A stretch of 64,000 nt of DNA from Salipaludibacillus aurantiacus. Its GTDB lineage: Bacteria > Bacillota > Bacilli > Bacillales > Salisediminibacteriaceae. Both the position numbers and the translations under genes were made by a program. Positions 55,655 to 64,000 of this stretch are shown here, in pieces (the first letter of the stretch is position 1; every line of letters starts with the position of its first letter). A model generated the notes under the pieces. The model did no database searches. It was not told where the DNA came from and saw only the letters and a list, made by a program, of their open reading frames with translations. The DNA lies in NCBI RefSeq assembly GCF_900111295.1, contig NZ_FOGT01000006.1, forward strand, positions 1 through 64,000. The letters are read 5' to 3'.

Positions 55655-57904
55655 TTAACCTTTCGTAATCGGTGCAAATTTAGCGGCCAGCCGCTTCACG
55701 CCAACTTCAGGGAAAGCGATATCGAGTTCCACGTTCTCTCCGCTGCCTTTTAAGCTGACGACGGTTCCTGTACCCCATTTTTTGTGAAGGGCTTTGTCAC
55801 CCACCGCCCAGGCGAACGATGCTCCCTGGGTAGTCGTTGTCTGCGGTCGCGGTGACGGTTTTCGTGGCTGTGGCTGAGGCCTGGCAGAACTTTGTACTTG
55901 CCTGCCGCCGCCACCCGATCGGGACGTCTGCATCCAAGGCGGTGTCGCTGCCTGTGCCCTTCCGCCTTGCGCTTGTTCCACCAATTCATCAGGAATTTCA
56001 CTTAAAAACCTGGAAGGCGGGTTCATATTCGTCCGGCCGTAAAGTGTCCGCATACGGGCCCGGCTCATATAAAGATGGCGCTCAGCACGTGTAATACCTA
56101 CGTAAGCAAGACGGCGCTCCTCTTCCATCTCCACTTCTTCCATTAAAGCCCGGCTGTGCGGGAAGACGCCTTCTTCAAGCCCGATCAGGAAAACAACCGG
56201 GAATTCAAGCCCCTTTGCTGAGTGAAGGGTCATAAGAAGCAGCTTTTCTTCCGCTTCCTCATCGTCATCCACCTGATCGATGTCTGCGATAAGCGCCAGA
56301 TCAGTCAGGAAGGCAACGAGTGTTTTATCTTCATTCACTTCTTCAAACTCTTTTGCTACGGTTAAAAATTCATTTATGTTTTCCAGGCGGCCTTCTGCCT
56401 CTAAACTTTTATCATTTTTCAGCATATCCCTGTAGCCTGTTTTCTCGAGAAGCTCTTCTACAAGTTCCATGACCGGCAGGTATTCCTGCATCTGTACCCA
56501 GCCTCTCAGCTGGTCGCCGAACTCGCTGAGCGTTTTCGTAAATCTGGCGCTCAGGCCAACCTGATCGATTTCCTGAATAGTCTGGAAAAGCGACAAATCA
56601 TGCTGGTTAGCGTACGCCTGAAGTTTATCAAGTGTCGTATTGCCGATGCCCCGCTTCGGAACATTAATAATCCGGCGTAAACTGATATCATCGTCCGGAT
56701 TCGCTACAAGCCGCAAATACGCAAGCAGGTCTTTAATCTCTTTTCTGTCATAGAACTTCGTGCCGCCCACAATGGTATAAGGCAAATTGGATTTTACGAA
56801 AAGTTCCTCAATGACACGGGATTGGGCATTAGTCCTGTAAAGCACCGCAATGTCAGCGGGTGTATACTTTCCGCTGTCTATATGCTCCTTAATTTTACCG
56901 ACCACATGCTGCGCTTCATCATGCTCATTGTCGGCCTCATAATAATTGAGTTTATCCCCGTCGATATTCTGTGTCCAAAGGTTCTTAGGCTTTCGCCCGG
57001 TATTATAGTCGATAACTTTATTGGCAGCCTCAAGAATCCGTTTCGTAGAACGGTAATTCTGTTCAAGCATTACCACTGTGGCATTTGAATAATCTTTCTC
57101 GAACGACAGAATGTTCTGGATGTCCGCTCCCCGCCACCGGTAAATGGACTGGTCAGAGTCACCAACGACACAGATATTTTTATGGCGGTCGGCCATCATA
57201 TTAACTAACACATATTGTGCCCTGTTCGTATCCTGATACTCGTCTACCATAATATAGCGGAATCGGCGCTGGTAATACTCCAGCACTTCCGGCACTTGTT
57301 TAAAAAGCCTGATTGTCGTCATAATCAAGTCGTCAAAATCAAGCGCCTGATTTTTCTTCAGCTCCTTCTTGTACGCTTCATACACTTTATGAACGGTATC
57401 TTCATAATACCCATTAGCTGTTTTTGCATAATCAGCCGGTGTCTTCAGCTCATTTTTCGCCGAGCTGATTGACCCGAGAATGGAACGGGGATCAAACTTC
57501 TTCGGATCCAGATTCATTTCTTTGACAAGCCGCTTAATGACCGTTTTCTGGTCTGTTGAATCGAGGATTGTAAAATTCCGGTTGAAACCGATACGGTCGA
57601 TATCCCTGCGGAGAATCCGCACACACATCGAGTGGAACGTCGAAATCCACATATCTTCAGCTTCACTGCCGATAATGCTCTTAACACGGTCTTTCATTTC
57701 GCGGGCTGCCTTGTTCGTAAATGTAATAGCCAGAATAGACCAGTGCGGCACCCCTTTTTCACCGATTAAATAAGCAATTCTGTGTGTCAGTACGCGCGTC
57801 TTTCCACTACCCGCACCTGCCATAATCAGCAGCGGACCGTCTCCGTGCCTGACCGCTTCCTGCTGTTCAGGGTTTAATCCTTCCAATAATTCGTTTCTCA
57901 TCAT
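55655..57904 (-). CDS. pcrA: ATP-dependent DNA helicase PcrA
   Basis: About 749 residues, superfamily 1A: Walker [21 protein letters not shown], and [10 protein letters not shown] motifs in order. The C-terminal tail ends in a Tudor-like domain ([16 protein letters not shown]) used to contact RNA polymerase. The Gly/Arg/Gln/Pro-rich linker before it (about 660-695) is long. I start at the ATG pair at 57904; the upstream ATG has no ribosome site. Confidence 0.96.
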   Translation of the reverse strand: MMRNELLEGLNPEQQEAVRHGDGPLLIMAGAGSGKTRVLTHRIAYLIGEKGVPHWSILAITFTNKAAREMKDRVKSIIGSEAEDMWISTFHSMCVRILRRDIDRIGFNRNFTILDSTDQKTVIKRLVKEMNLDPKKFDPRSILGSISSAKNELKTPADYAKTANGYYEDTVHKVYEAYKKELKKNQALDFDDLIMTTIRLFKQVPEVLEYYQRRFRYIMVDEYQDTNRAQYVLVNMMADRHKNICVVGDSDQSIYRWRGADIQNILSFEKDYSNATVVMLEQNYRSTKRILEAANKVIDYNTGRKPKNLWTQNIDGDKLNYYEADNEHDEAQHVVGKIKEHIDSGKYTPADIAVLYRTNAQSRVIEELFVKSNLPYTIVGGTKFYDRKEIKDLLAYLRLVANPDDDISLRRIINVPKRGIGNTTLDKLQAYANQHDLSLFQTIQEIDQVGLSARFTKTLSEFGDQLRGWVQMQEYLPVMELVEELLEKTGYRDMLKNDKSLEAEGRLENINEFLTVAKEFEEVNEDKTLVAFLTDLALIADIDQVDDDEEAEEKLLLMTLHSAKGLEFPVVFLIGLEEGVFPHSRALMEEVEMEEERRLAYVGITRAERHLYMSRARMRTLYGRTNMNPPSRFLSEIPDELVEQAQGGRAQAATPPWMQTSRSGGGGRQVQSSARPQPQPRKPSPRPQTTTTQGASFAWAVGDKALHKKWGTGTVVSLKGSGENVELDIAFPEVGVKRLAAKFAPITKG

Positions 57905-57966
57905 ACCACCATCCAAACGTACGTTCTGTTTTGTTCTATTTTACTCTTTCCCGTGAGCTTATACAA

Positions 57967-58656
57967 TTAATTTTTTACCGCGTTGACTGTTTTGAGCGCT
58001 GCCTTTAAGTCGCTGTAAATCACATTGCCAACCACAATGGTGTCTGCATGCTCCGCCATTTCTTCCGCCTGGGCCAGTGTTTCAATGCCTCCACCGTAAA
58101 AAAGCTGGGATTTCTCGAGCATCCCGCTTACTTCTTTCACAATTTCCGGCGATCCGTACGTGCCGCTGTATTCAATGTAGAAAATCGGCATATGGAATAA
58201 CTGGTCTGTCATTCTTGCGTATGCCACAATGTCCTCTTTATCCAGCTCGGTCACCGCATCAGTTAACTGGGCCACTTTTGAATCCGGATTAAGGACGCAA
58301 TAGCCTTCGGATAGCACTTCATCAAAATCGATCATATGGCCGAATTCCTTAAGTGCCCGGTGGTGCAGACCGTTCAGCCAAGTGATGTGGCGGGTATTCA
58401 GCACAGACGGGATCAGATAATAATCAAATCCCGGGACAACGGCACTGATCGTGCTCACTTCGAGCACACATGCCACACTGTAGCGCCGCACTCGCATGAG
58501 AAGATCCAGCGTGCTCTCCTCTGTTATATTGTCGCTTCCCCCGATAATTATCGCGTCAGTCCCCGACTCTGCCAGTTTCTCGAGCGACTCATCGTCGAGC
58601 GGTTTAGCCGGGTCTAATTTAAACACATGTCTCCATTCATGGTACGCTTTCATCAT
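57967..58656 (-). CDS. pcrB: Heptaprenylglyceryl phosphate synthase
   Basis: 229-residue TIM barrel that joins heptaprenyl diphosphate to glycerol-1-phosphate, giving an archaeal-type ether lipid. WRHVFKLDPAK, IIGGSDNIT, FYIEYSGTYG and FYGGGI are family motifs. TTGGAGAT precedes an ATG pair at 58656; the longer frame has no site. Confidence 0.93.
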   Translation of the reverse strand: MMKAYHEWRHVFKLDPAKPLDDESLEKLAESGTDAIIIGGSDNITEESTLDLLMRVRRYSVACVLEVSTISAVVPGFDYYLIPSVLNTRHITWLNGLHHRALKEFGHMIDFDEVLSEGYCVLNPDSKVAQLTDAVTELDKEDIVAYARMTDQLFHMPIFYIEYSGTYGSPEIVKEVSGMLEKSQLFYGGGIETLAQAEEMAEHADTIVVGNVIYSDLKAALKTVNAVKN

Positions 58657-58782
58657 TCTATCTCCAATCATCATTGCATTATCGTCTGAGAAATAGTATA
58701 TCAAAAAATCAGGGCAGTCTCGATAATCACGGTGTGAAATTTGTCAACTTGGGTCGCGGGGGGATTGTAATAGTTCTAATAA

Positions 58783-58871
58783 GCTGATAGGAGGGGGTTT
58801 TTCGCTGATTGAATGGTGGTTTTCGCTGATTGAATCGGTTTTTCGCAATTGACACCCTTTTCCATCGATTG
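58783..58871. repeat. 21-bp-period repeat cluster, family 1 (copy B)
   Basis: GCTGAT at 58783, 58804 and 58825, then degenerate units at about 58845 (CGCAATTGA) and 58866 (CGATTG). Motif TTTTCGCTGATTGAAT as at 29.3 kb. It fills the pcrB-yerC gap together with the yerC terminator. Confidence 0.85.
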
Positions 58872-58913
58872 CCCCCTCGTCCTGTGCGACAAACACCCCC
58901 TCCCCCCCCAAAC

Positions 58914-58941
58914 ACAAAAAAACCCGGCTGAAAAGCCAGGT
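58914..58941 (-). terminator. yerC terminator
   Basis: ACCTGGCT / AGCCGGGT stem (one wobble), four-base loop, eight T residues on the minus strand. Confidence 0.88.
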
Positions 58942-58959
58942 CTCCATAAAAAGCGCTCT

Positions 58960-59265
58960 TTATTTGTCTTCTGATTTTTCATATACCCGGTCCAACGTGA
59001 ATTTGTAGCCGTCGTTGCCGTAGTTGATGCAGCGTTTCACACGGGAAATGGTTGCGGTGCTGGCTCCTGTGTCTTTTTCGATCCGCTGATACGTATCGCC
59101 GTCCATGAGCATGCGTGCCACTTCGAGACGCTGGGCGAGTGACTGAATTTCGTTCATGGTACAGAGATCATCGAAGAACGTGTAGCATTCTTCAACATCT
59201 TTCAGGCTTAAAATCGCTTTAAACAGCTGATCTAGTTCTTTTCCCCGTAATTTGTCAATTTGCAT
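58960..59265 (-). CDS. yerC: TrpR-like DNA-binding protein YerC
   Basis: 101-residue protein of the YerC/YecD family, fold of the Trp repressor: TMNEIQSLAQRLEVARML and the recognition part YQRIEKDTGASTATISRVKRC. Regulated targets are not known from the sequence. AAAGGA site about 12 bases ahead of ATG. Confidence 0.92.
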   Translation of the reverse strand: MQIDKLRGKELDQLFKAILSLKDVEECYTFFDDLCTMNEIQSLAQRLEVARMLMDGDTYQRIEKDTGASTATISRVKRCINYGNDGYKFTLDRVYEKSEDK

Positions 59266-59310
59266 GTCATGTATTCATCCTTTCTTTAATCGTGATGCTG
59301 GTAATTAAAC

Positions 59311-60366
59311 TTAAGATGCGTCGCCGAACGATACGTCGTCTATATCTTCGACCAGATTAATCCACGTTTGTCCCGGTAAAAAGTTCAGTGGTTCGCCGTC
59401 TTTAAAGGGTAAAATAACTCCGCTGACATTTTTCCACTCTGCTTCCACTGCACCTCCGTCATGAATCAGGTAGGCGCTGCCGCCTGATTCGATATCAATG
59501 TCCCGTCTTCCCTGGTCATCGATCACCCGGTGTGAAGCTTCAACAATAAACACATTCCTCGGCGCTACAGGCTCATTCGTCTCCAGGTCGTCTGTCCGTT
59601 CACCCCCGACCGAGCGGATATATCCCCCGGCCCCTTCATCGTAGGTAAACTGCACATCATTTATGCTGCTGTTGTAGCTGACTCCGATGACTGCTGCTTC
59701 CTGGTCAGGCTCTTGCGGTTCAACGGTAAAAGGAAGCTCAGGCGGCCGGCGGTCTTTAAAAGTCAGGCCGATATGATCAGATGCCTCCATTAAATCATCA
59801 TAGGAAGTGTACATGTTATGGGGAGCTGAACGATCGCTCGCCCTTTTGAAAAACGTGCCATCATAATCCAGTCCGCTTATAAAATCCACCGTGCCCTGTT
59901 CAAATAAGTCAAACGCTCCAGGACTGCCTCCGGCGGATGCATAAATAGCATCGTAGCCGTTATTCAAAAAAATGTAGTAGTCTCTGGCACTTCTTACAGG
60001 CCCGATGCGGTCAGGCTGATGACTGTGGAAAAACGCCAGGAGACGTGTAATCCTTCCTTCTGAAAGAACTTCATAAACGACATCGGCCTGGTATAACCCT
60101 GATTGCGGACGAGCAGATGCCGAGTTTTCAATCATGACTCCAAAAGCCCGGTAGTCTGCCTTCTCATCTGTTTTAATACCGGTGAGAGGGAAGGATCCGG
60201 AATAGTCTTTCATCTCGTTTTCTTCCAAGTCTGCTTCGTTTTGCTCGTCAGATCCTTCAGCTGTGTTTGGTTCTTCTATGATTTCTTCTTCATTACCCAT
60301 AAAAAATATAAAGGCTGCGAGAAGAGCTATAGCTATAACTGGTAATATCATCTTAGGCACATTCAT
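59311..60366 (-). CDS. yerB: DUF3048 protein YerB
   Basis: 351 residues with an N-terminal helix (about 6-24), an acidic spacer (about 25-52), then the DUF3048 domain (GVMIENSASARPQSGL, HSHQPDRIGPVRSARDYY). No lipobox cysteine is present at the end of the helix, so the protein is anchored by the helix rather than a lipid. Function not known. Confidence 0.88.
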   Translation of the reverse strand: MNVPKMILPVIAIALLAAFIFFMGNEEEIIEEPNTAEGSDEQNEADLEENEMKDYSGSFPLTGIKTDEKADYRAFGVMIENSASARPQSGLYQADVVYEVLSEGRITRLLAFFHSHQPDRIGPVRSARDYYIFLNNGYDAIYASAGGSPGAFDLFEQGTVDFISGLDYDGTFFKRASDRSAPHNMYTSYDDLMEASDHIGLTFKDRRPPELPFTVEPQEPDQEAAVIGVSYNSSINDVQFTYDEGAGGYIRSVGGERTDDLETNEPVAPRNVFIVEASHRVIDDQGRRDIDIESGGSAYLIHDGGAVEAEWKNVSGVILPFKDGEPLNFLPGQTWINLVEDIDDVSFGDAS

Positions 60367-60406
60367 TTATTGGATCAACCTCTCAAAACCTGTTCACTTT
60401 TATAGT

Positions 60407-62155
60407 TTAACGCATAATCGAAGGAAAGAGTACCCTTTTCTTTTTAACGTCAAAAATTCCTTTTTGTGTAATTCTTACAAAAGGCAGGTGTGTAGCCGAG
60501 AAGAACAGCAGACTGTAAATCGGGTCCCCAAACGTATACCCTTTCTCAGCCAGTGCGGATCTTAAACTTTCTTCTTCCTCCACAAGTCCGCCTTCCATTT
60601 CCAACGAAGATAATAAACCACCAATCGGCAAATCGACCGATGCCGTTACTCCTTCCCGGTCAAGGAGCACAATTCCTCCTTTCCGCCGTTTTAATTCCTG
60701 AAATGCATCGAGAAGACCCTGCTTGCTTTTTCCGATCAGAATTAAATCGCCGGTGTTTGAAAACGAGCTTGCAAACCCGTATATATCTTTTGCAAAGCCT
60801 TTGACAAGTGTTGAAACAAGCCATTTCCCGTTTCTGTCTATGAGCATCATAAAGTTCTCATCAGTGTCAGGCGGAAGCTCCTCCCGGGTGAGATCAAGAG
60901 AAATCTGGTAAGGCTTTATTATGACTTCATTCACCATTTCAAGGCCAAGCGGCATGGAAAAATGAAAGTCCTGCCTTGTTAACTCCCAGTCAAGATTCAA
61001 TTCGGAAAAACCATAATCTTCCCACTTAAAAGAAACATCAGGGAAGCACGGCTGATTGTTCTTACGCACCCATTCCCCTTTGGCCAGTACGTCCTGAGGA
61101 AGCGGGTTTTCTTGATTTTCCAGGAAATTTAAGTTCGCTAAACGGCCCGGAGCGATCATGCCGATCACATCATCCATATGATAATGAGTTGCCACATTCA
61201 CGGTCACCATGTTGACCGCTTCGATGAGCGGCACGCCTTCTTCGACAGCGAGGTCGATAAGATGGTCCATCATCCCTTTTTTCATAAAATGGGGCGGGGA
61301 GCCGTCAGTGGTCATTAGCAGCCGGTCATACTGCCTGAAATTCTTTTCGTGAAGCTCTTGAAGAATAACCGGTAAATCCGGCCGGATCGATGAATATCTG
61401 AGAGAGGTAACCATGCCGGCATCCAGCCTTTTAAGGACATCATCTCCAGACATCGATTCATGGTCTCCATCCACTCCCATCATGGCCATCTGAGCGATCG
61501 TTTTCTCCCCGGCTCCCGGCAAATGCCCTTCGATCGGTTTACGGACGTCTTTCGTTTCGAGCATCCAGTGGAGCATCTGGTCGTCTCCATAAAGTGCACC
61601 TGGCCAGTCGGTCAGTTCTCCGCCTTGCACGACGTAAGGGTGGTCAAGCCATGCTCTCATATTTGAACAGGCAAACACATCATTGCTGTTTCGAAGCTCT
61701 GTCTGACCATCGTACCGCGCCCACCAGAGCATCGTGGCAGGTGTCTTTTGTATTTCGTCAAGTAAAGTAAGCGCTTTCTTTTTGTCCAAATGAAAAAAGA
61801 ACGGCATGTTGTCATTTATAAGAGTAGTCGTCCCTCTTTCAGATGCATACTTGGCTAGTGAGAGGGGATTATATAACTGAAACGGATGAGCGTGGTGCTC
61901 AATATAGCCCGGTACCACATACTGCCCGGCAGCATCATAAATTTCTGTGCTATCCAGCAATTTGGGCATGTCGGTCCCTGCATACACGATACGGTCACCG
62001 TGGATCCAAATGTTTCCTTCCATCCAGCTTTTACGAAAGCTGTTCAGGTAGGTGGCGTTTTTTATGACCAGTGTAGGTGCAGTTTTTCCTTGAACGACTG
62101 CCTGCTGCTCTCTTATTTGCTTTTTTGTCCAGTAATGGGAAAATCCTTTTACCAT
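60407..62155 (-). CDS. yerA: Adenine deaminase-like amidohydrolase
   Basis: 582-residue metal-dependent hydrolase of the Ade family: VPGYIEHHAHPFQL carries the first metal ligands, TSLRYSSIRPD and LLMTTDGSPPHF follow, and the C-terminal domain is complete. B. subtilis YerA sits at the same place; its substrate is not certain, so adenine deaminase is a family-based call. AGGTGA site at ATG 62155. Confidence 0.88.
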   Translation of the reverse strand: MVKGFSHYWTKKQIREQQAVVQGKTAPTLVIKNATYLNSFRKSWMEGNIWIHGDRIVYAGTDMPKLLDSTEIYDAAGQYVVPGYIEHHAHPFQLYNPLSLAKYASERGTTTLINDNMPFFFHLDKKKALTLLDEIQKTPATMLWWARYDGQTELRNSNDVFACSNMRAWLDHPYVVQGGELTDWPGALYGDDQMLHWMLETKDVRKPIEGHLPGAGEKTIAQMAMMGVDGDHESMSGDDVLKRLDAGMVTSLRYSSIRPDLPVILQELHEKNFRQYDRLLMTTDGSPPHFMKKGMMDHLIDLAVEEGVPLIEAVNMVTVNVATHYHMDDVIGMIAPGRLANLNFLENQENPLPQDVLAKGEWVRKNNQPCFPDVSFKWEDYGFSELNLDWELTRQDFHFSMPLGLEMVNEVIIKPYQISLDLTREELPPDTDENFMMLIDRNGKWLVSTLVKGFAKDIYGFASSFSNTGDLILIGKSKQGLLDAFQELKRRKGGIVLLDREGVTASVDLPIGGLLSSLEMEGGLVEEEESLRSALAEKGYTFGDPIYSLLFFSATHLPFVRITQKGIFDVKKKRVLFPSIMR

Positions 62156-62402
62156 TTTTATCACCTATTCAGACTTTAGGATAAATGTTTCTTTATGTTG
62201 ACTCATTCACAAGCGTGTTTATTAAAAATACCTTCGGTAAAAAATGTCGTTTATACCAACAAAGAAACCGTTTTCATAATGGTAACATATTTCCCCTTTA
62301 CAGGGCTAAAGATTAGATTAAATTTTTGTTAAAAAAAGTTCTGTTAGTCTTTCACAAATATGGCAGAAGGATTGACAGCCTAATTAAAAAGGAGGATTTA
62401 CC

Positions 62403-62648
62403 ATGTTTAAACCTAACATTGGGACATTAAATGCCCTAATCAGAATTACGTGCGGACTGACACTGTTGAGCTGGGGGACGGCACAGCTCGTTAAACGCCC
62501 TTACAGAAACTTCCCTCTCCTCTCTGTCATGGCAGGCGCTATGAAAGTGGCTGAAGGTATTACAAGGTTCTGCCCTGTCGTATTTCTTTACGAGGAAAGA
62601 GTTGAGGAGTACGAAGAAGACGACTATTCAAACATTAATCCGTCGTGA
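62403..62648 (+). CDS. DUF2892 membrane protein
   Basis: 81 residues: two membrane segments with NIGTLNALIRITCGLTLLSWG and an acidic tail (EERVEEYEEDDY). Matches the small YgaP-type DUF2892 family, often paired with sulfur enzymes, though no such enzyme is present here. AAAGGAGG site. Confidence 0.85.
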   Translation: MFKPNIGTLNALIRITCGLTLLSWGTAQLVKRPYRNFPLLSVMAGAMKVAEGITRFCPVVFLYEERVEEYEEDDYSNINPS

Positions 62649-62673
62649 AAACTCCGGAAAGGACTGAGGCCCT

Positions 62674-62826
62674 GTGAACTTATGGGAACTGGCGACTGAT
62701 TCCCTCTTTCTGTTTTTCTTCTTTTTTGGGAGCCTTGTCTTCGGAGCTGTCTTCTGGATGAGGCTGCACAGGAAGCAAAAAGCAGTAGAAGCGCGAGCAT
62801 CGCACACCATTCTAAAGAAAAAATGA
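62674..62826 (+). CDS. 50-residue membrane protein
   Basis: GTG start with GAGG just upstream, 25 bases after the DUF2892 stop. One helix (about residues 10-29, LFLFFFFFGSLVFGAVFW) is followed by a basic tail (RLHRKQKAVEARASHTILKKK). No family is recognised. Likely expressed with the DUF2892 gene. Confidence 0.5.
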   Translation: MNLWELATDSLFLFFFFFGSLVFGAVFWMRLHRKQKAVEARASHTILKKK

Positions 62827-63183
62827 AACGGCACATTTAGTTTTCTTTCATTAAATAAGGCAGGCCACGCACCTTCAATATTTTTTTGGAGGTGCTTCTA
62901 TTTTTGAAGACATTAGTAATATCTTCTCAATTGACTTGCTTCGCATCTTACGCGGCGCTGGAGCCGGACAGACAGGCTGCCTCCGTTTCATATCGGTCTA
63001 ATGACACTCTTTTACGTCTACTCACAATTTTACATATTTCCCTGACTGATGACCTTATCCGGCCTGGCAAATTCCCACAATCCCCTGATATTACTAGAAA
63101 AGACTGAATGTGTTAGTGACTGGATCATCCGAAATTATCTCAAAATAATCACTTAACTGAAATATTGCATTTTTCCCACTTTT

Positions 63184-63222
63184 TGAAAACGTGTTCAAAT
63201 TTTACTTATAAACTTATATACT
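63184..63222 (+). promoter_or_regulatory. Promoter of the AbgT gene with cre-like site
   Basis: TTCAAA (63194-63199), 17 bases, TATACT (63217-63222). TGAAAACGTGTTCA (63184-63197) is near-palindromic and matches cre except at one position; it overlaps the -35. 62827-63183 shows no gene I would support. Confidence 0.5.
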
Positions 63223-63318
63223 AGTGTCGAATAAAAGATAGGTGTAATAGAAAAATAACATGTAAGATGTCAGAATTTTAGTTTTTTTGTTGCATCGGAC
63301 TGAAAGGGGTTTTTCTTT

Positions 63319-64000
63319 TTGGATTCAAAACGTAAAGGGATCTTTCAACGCTTTCTCGATATGGTAGAATTCGTCGGAAACAAACTGCCGCACCCGGTCA
63401 CGCTGTTTGCTATTTTGACGCTGATTGTCATCATTTTATCCGGAATCGTTGCAGGTACGGGTGTAAGTGTTGAGCATCCTGGTGAAGAAGGGGAAATGGT
63501 TCAAGTTACAAGCCTGCTGAACACAGAAGGCATACAGTACATGTTTTCCAGTATGGTTGATAACTTCATAGGATTCGCACCATTGGGCGTAGTACTTGCC
63601 ACAATGCTGGGGATCGGGCTGGCTGAACGAACCGGATTAATCAGCGCATGCCTGAGAGGATTTGTCCTTTCCGTACCAAAAGTTTTAATTACTGGGGGAC
63701 TTGTTTTTGCAGGTATCATGTCAAGTGTGGCTTCAGATGCCGGTTATGTTGTCCTGCCGCCGTTAGGTGCTGTTATTTTCGCCGCATTAGGAAGGCATCC
63801 ATTAGCCGGTCTGGCCGCTGCGTTTGCCGGTGTTTCCGCAGGGTTCAGTGCAAACTTATTCTTATCTGCAACTGATCCGCTGCTCGGTGAGCTGACGATT
63901 TCAGCTGCGGCGATTATTGACCCTGCCTATGCAGAAGGTATGAATATCGCTATGAACTATTACTTTATTATAGTTTCGGTGTTTATATTAACCATCGTAG
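63319..64000 (+). CDS. AbgT-family transporter (cut by window end)
   Basis: The first 227 residues of an AbgT family protein, which carry p-aminobenzoyl-glutamate or export sulfonamides. FQRFLDMVEFVGNKLPHPVTL, APLGVVLATMLGIGLAERTG, and MSSVASDAGYVVLPPLGAVIF are typical. TTG start, GAAAGGGG about nine bases before. Membrane protein with several helices already in view. Confidence 0.9.
   Translation, partial: MDSKRKGIFQRFLDMVEFVGNKLPHPVTLFAILTLIVIILSGIVAGTGVSVEHPGEEGEMVQVTSLLNTEGIQYMFSSMVDNFIGFAPLGVVLATMLGIGLAERTGLISACLRGFVLSVPKVLITGGLVFAGIMSSVASDAGYVVLPPLGAVIFAALGRHPLAGLAAAFAGVSAGFSANLFLSATDPLLGELTISAAAIIDPAYAEGMNIAMNYYFIIVSVFILTIV

Noticed and set aside
62886-63107. 73-codon plus-strand frame ahead of the AbgT gene
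   Set aside because: A GGAGG stands near the start, but the product looks like random sequence, and neither a promoter nor a family is apparent.

Overview
The window is chromosomal DNA from a low-GC Gram-positive bacterium of the Bacillaceae. The main evidence is a long block (about 41.2-62.2 kb) that keeps the Bacillus subtilis yer order: yerA, yerB, yerC, pcrB, pcrA, ligA, camS/yerH, opuE, gatC, gatA, gatB, a yerO-like TetR regulator and dgkB. Many leaders carry an AGGAGG-type ribosome site, and sigma-A, sigma-54 and CcpA (cre) signals fit the same group. The sequence does not fix the species. The sodium/proline symporter OpuE hints at a salt-tolerant relative of B. subtilis (inference). 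I see no rRNA, tRNA, transposase, prophage or CRISPR array.

Layout. (1) 0.2-17.0 kb, all on the minus strand: one exopolysaccharide (eps) operon transcribed from a strong promoter at 17.13-17.16 kb. It encodes a chain-length/kinase pair (epsA, epsB), a UDP-diacetylbacillosamine-type pathway (epsC, epsN, epsM), the initiating phosphoglycosyltransferase (epsL), seven glycosyltransferases, a UTP-glucose uridylyltransferase, a Wzy/EpsG-like polymerase and an unexpected reductase-like protein with a SAF domain. A structured leader between epsB and epsC sits where B. subtilis has the EAR antitermination RNA, and an intrinsic terminator lies inside the operon further down. No flippase gene is present, so the operon probably continues left of the window. 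(2) 17.5-20.1 kb, plus strand: a SEC-C protein and a YhhN-family membrane protein, then an array of 90-bp tandem repeats. (3) 20.1-28.3 kb, minus: an acetoin catabolism unit (acoR, acoA, acoB, acoC, acoL and a butanediol dehydrogenase) with a sigma-54 promoter, an adjoining cre and a palindrome upstream. (4) 28.5-31.8 kb, minus: deoR-nupC-deoC for deoxynucleoside uptake and use.

(5) 32.2-45.7 kb: mixed housekeeping and accessory genes. These include two small envelope proteins, an ABC exporter, a terpene-cyclase-fold protein, the divergent pair yfmL (DEAD-box helicase) and yfmM (ABC-F), an Ltp-type lipoprotein related to phage superinfection-exclusion proteins, dgkB with a structured leader, and several small membrane proteins. 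(6) 46.0-62.2 kb: the yer block, with a 34-codon gene of the symporter-accessory type directly ahead of opuE. (7) 62.4-64.0 kb, plus: a DUF2892 protein, a 50-residue membrane protein, and an AbgT-family transporter cut by the window end.

The least explained features are intergenic: two unrelated repeat families with the same 21-bp period (29.3, 33.5, 43.5 and 58.8 kb), the 90-bp hairpin array (19.4-20.1 kb), and long GGGG/CCCC palindromes whose outer arms differ at each site yet remain self-complementary (18.56, 46.0 and 50.25 kb).
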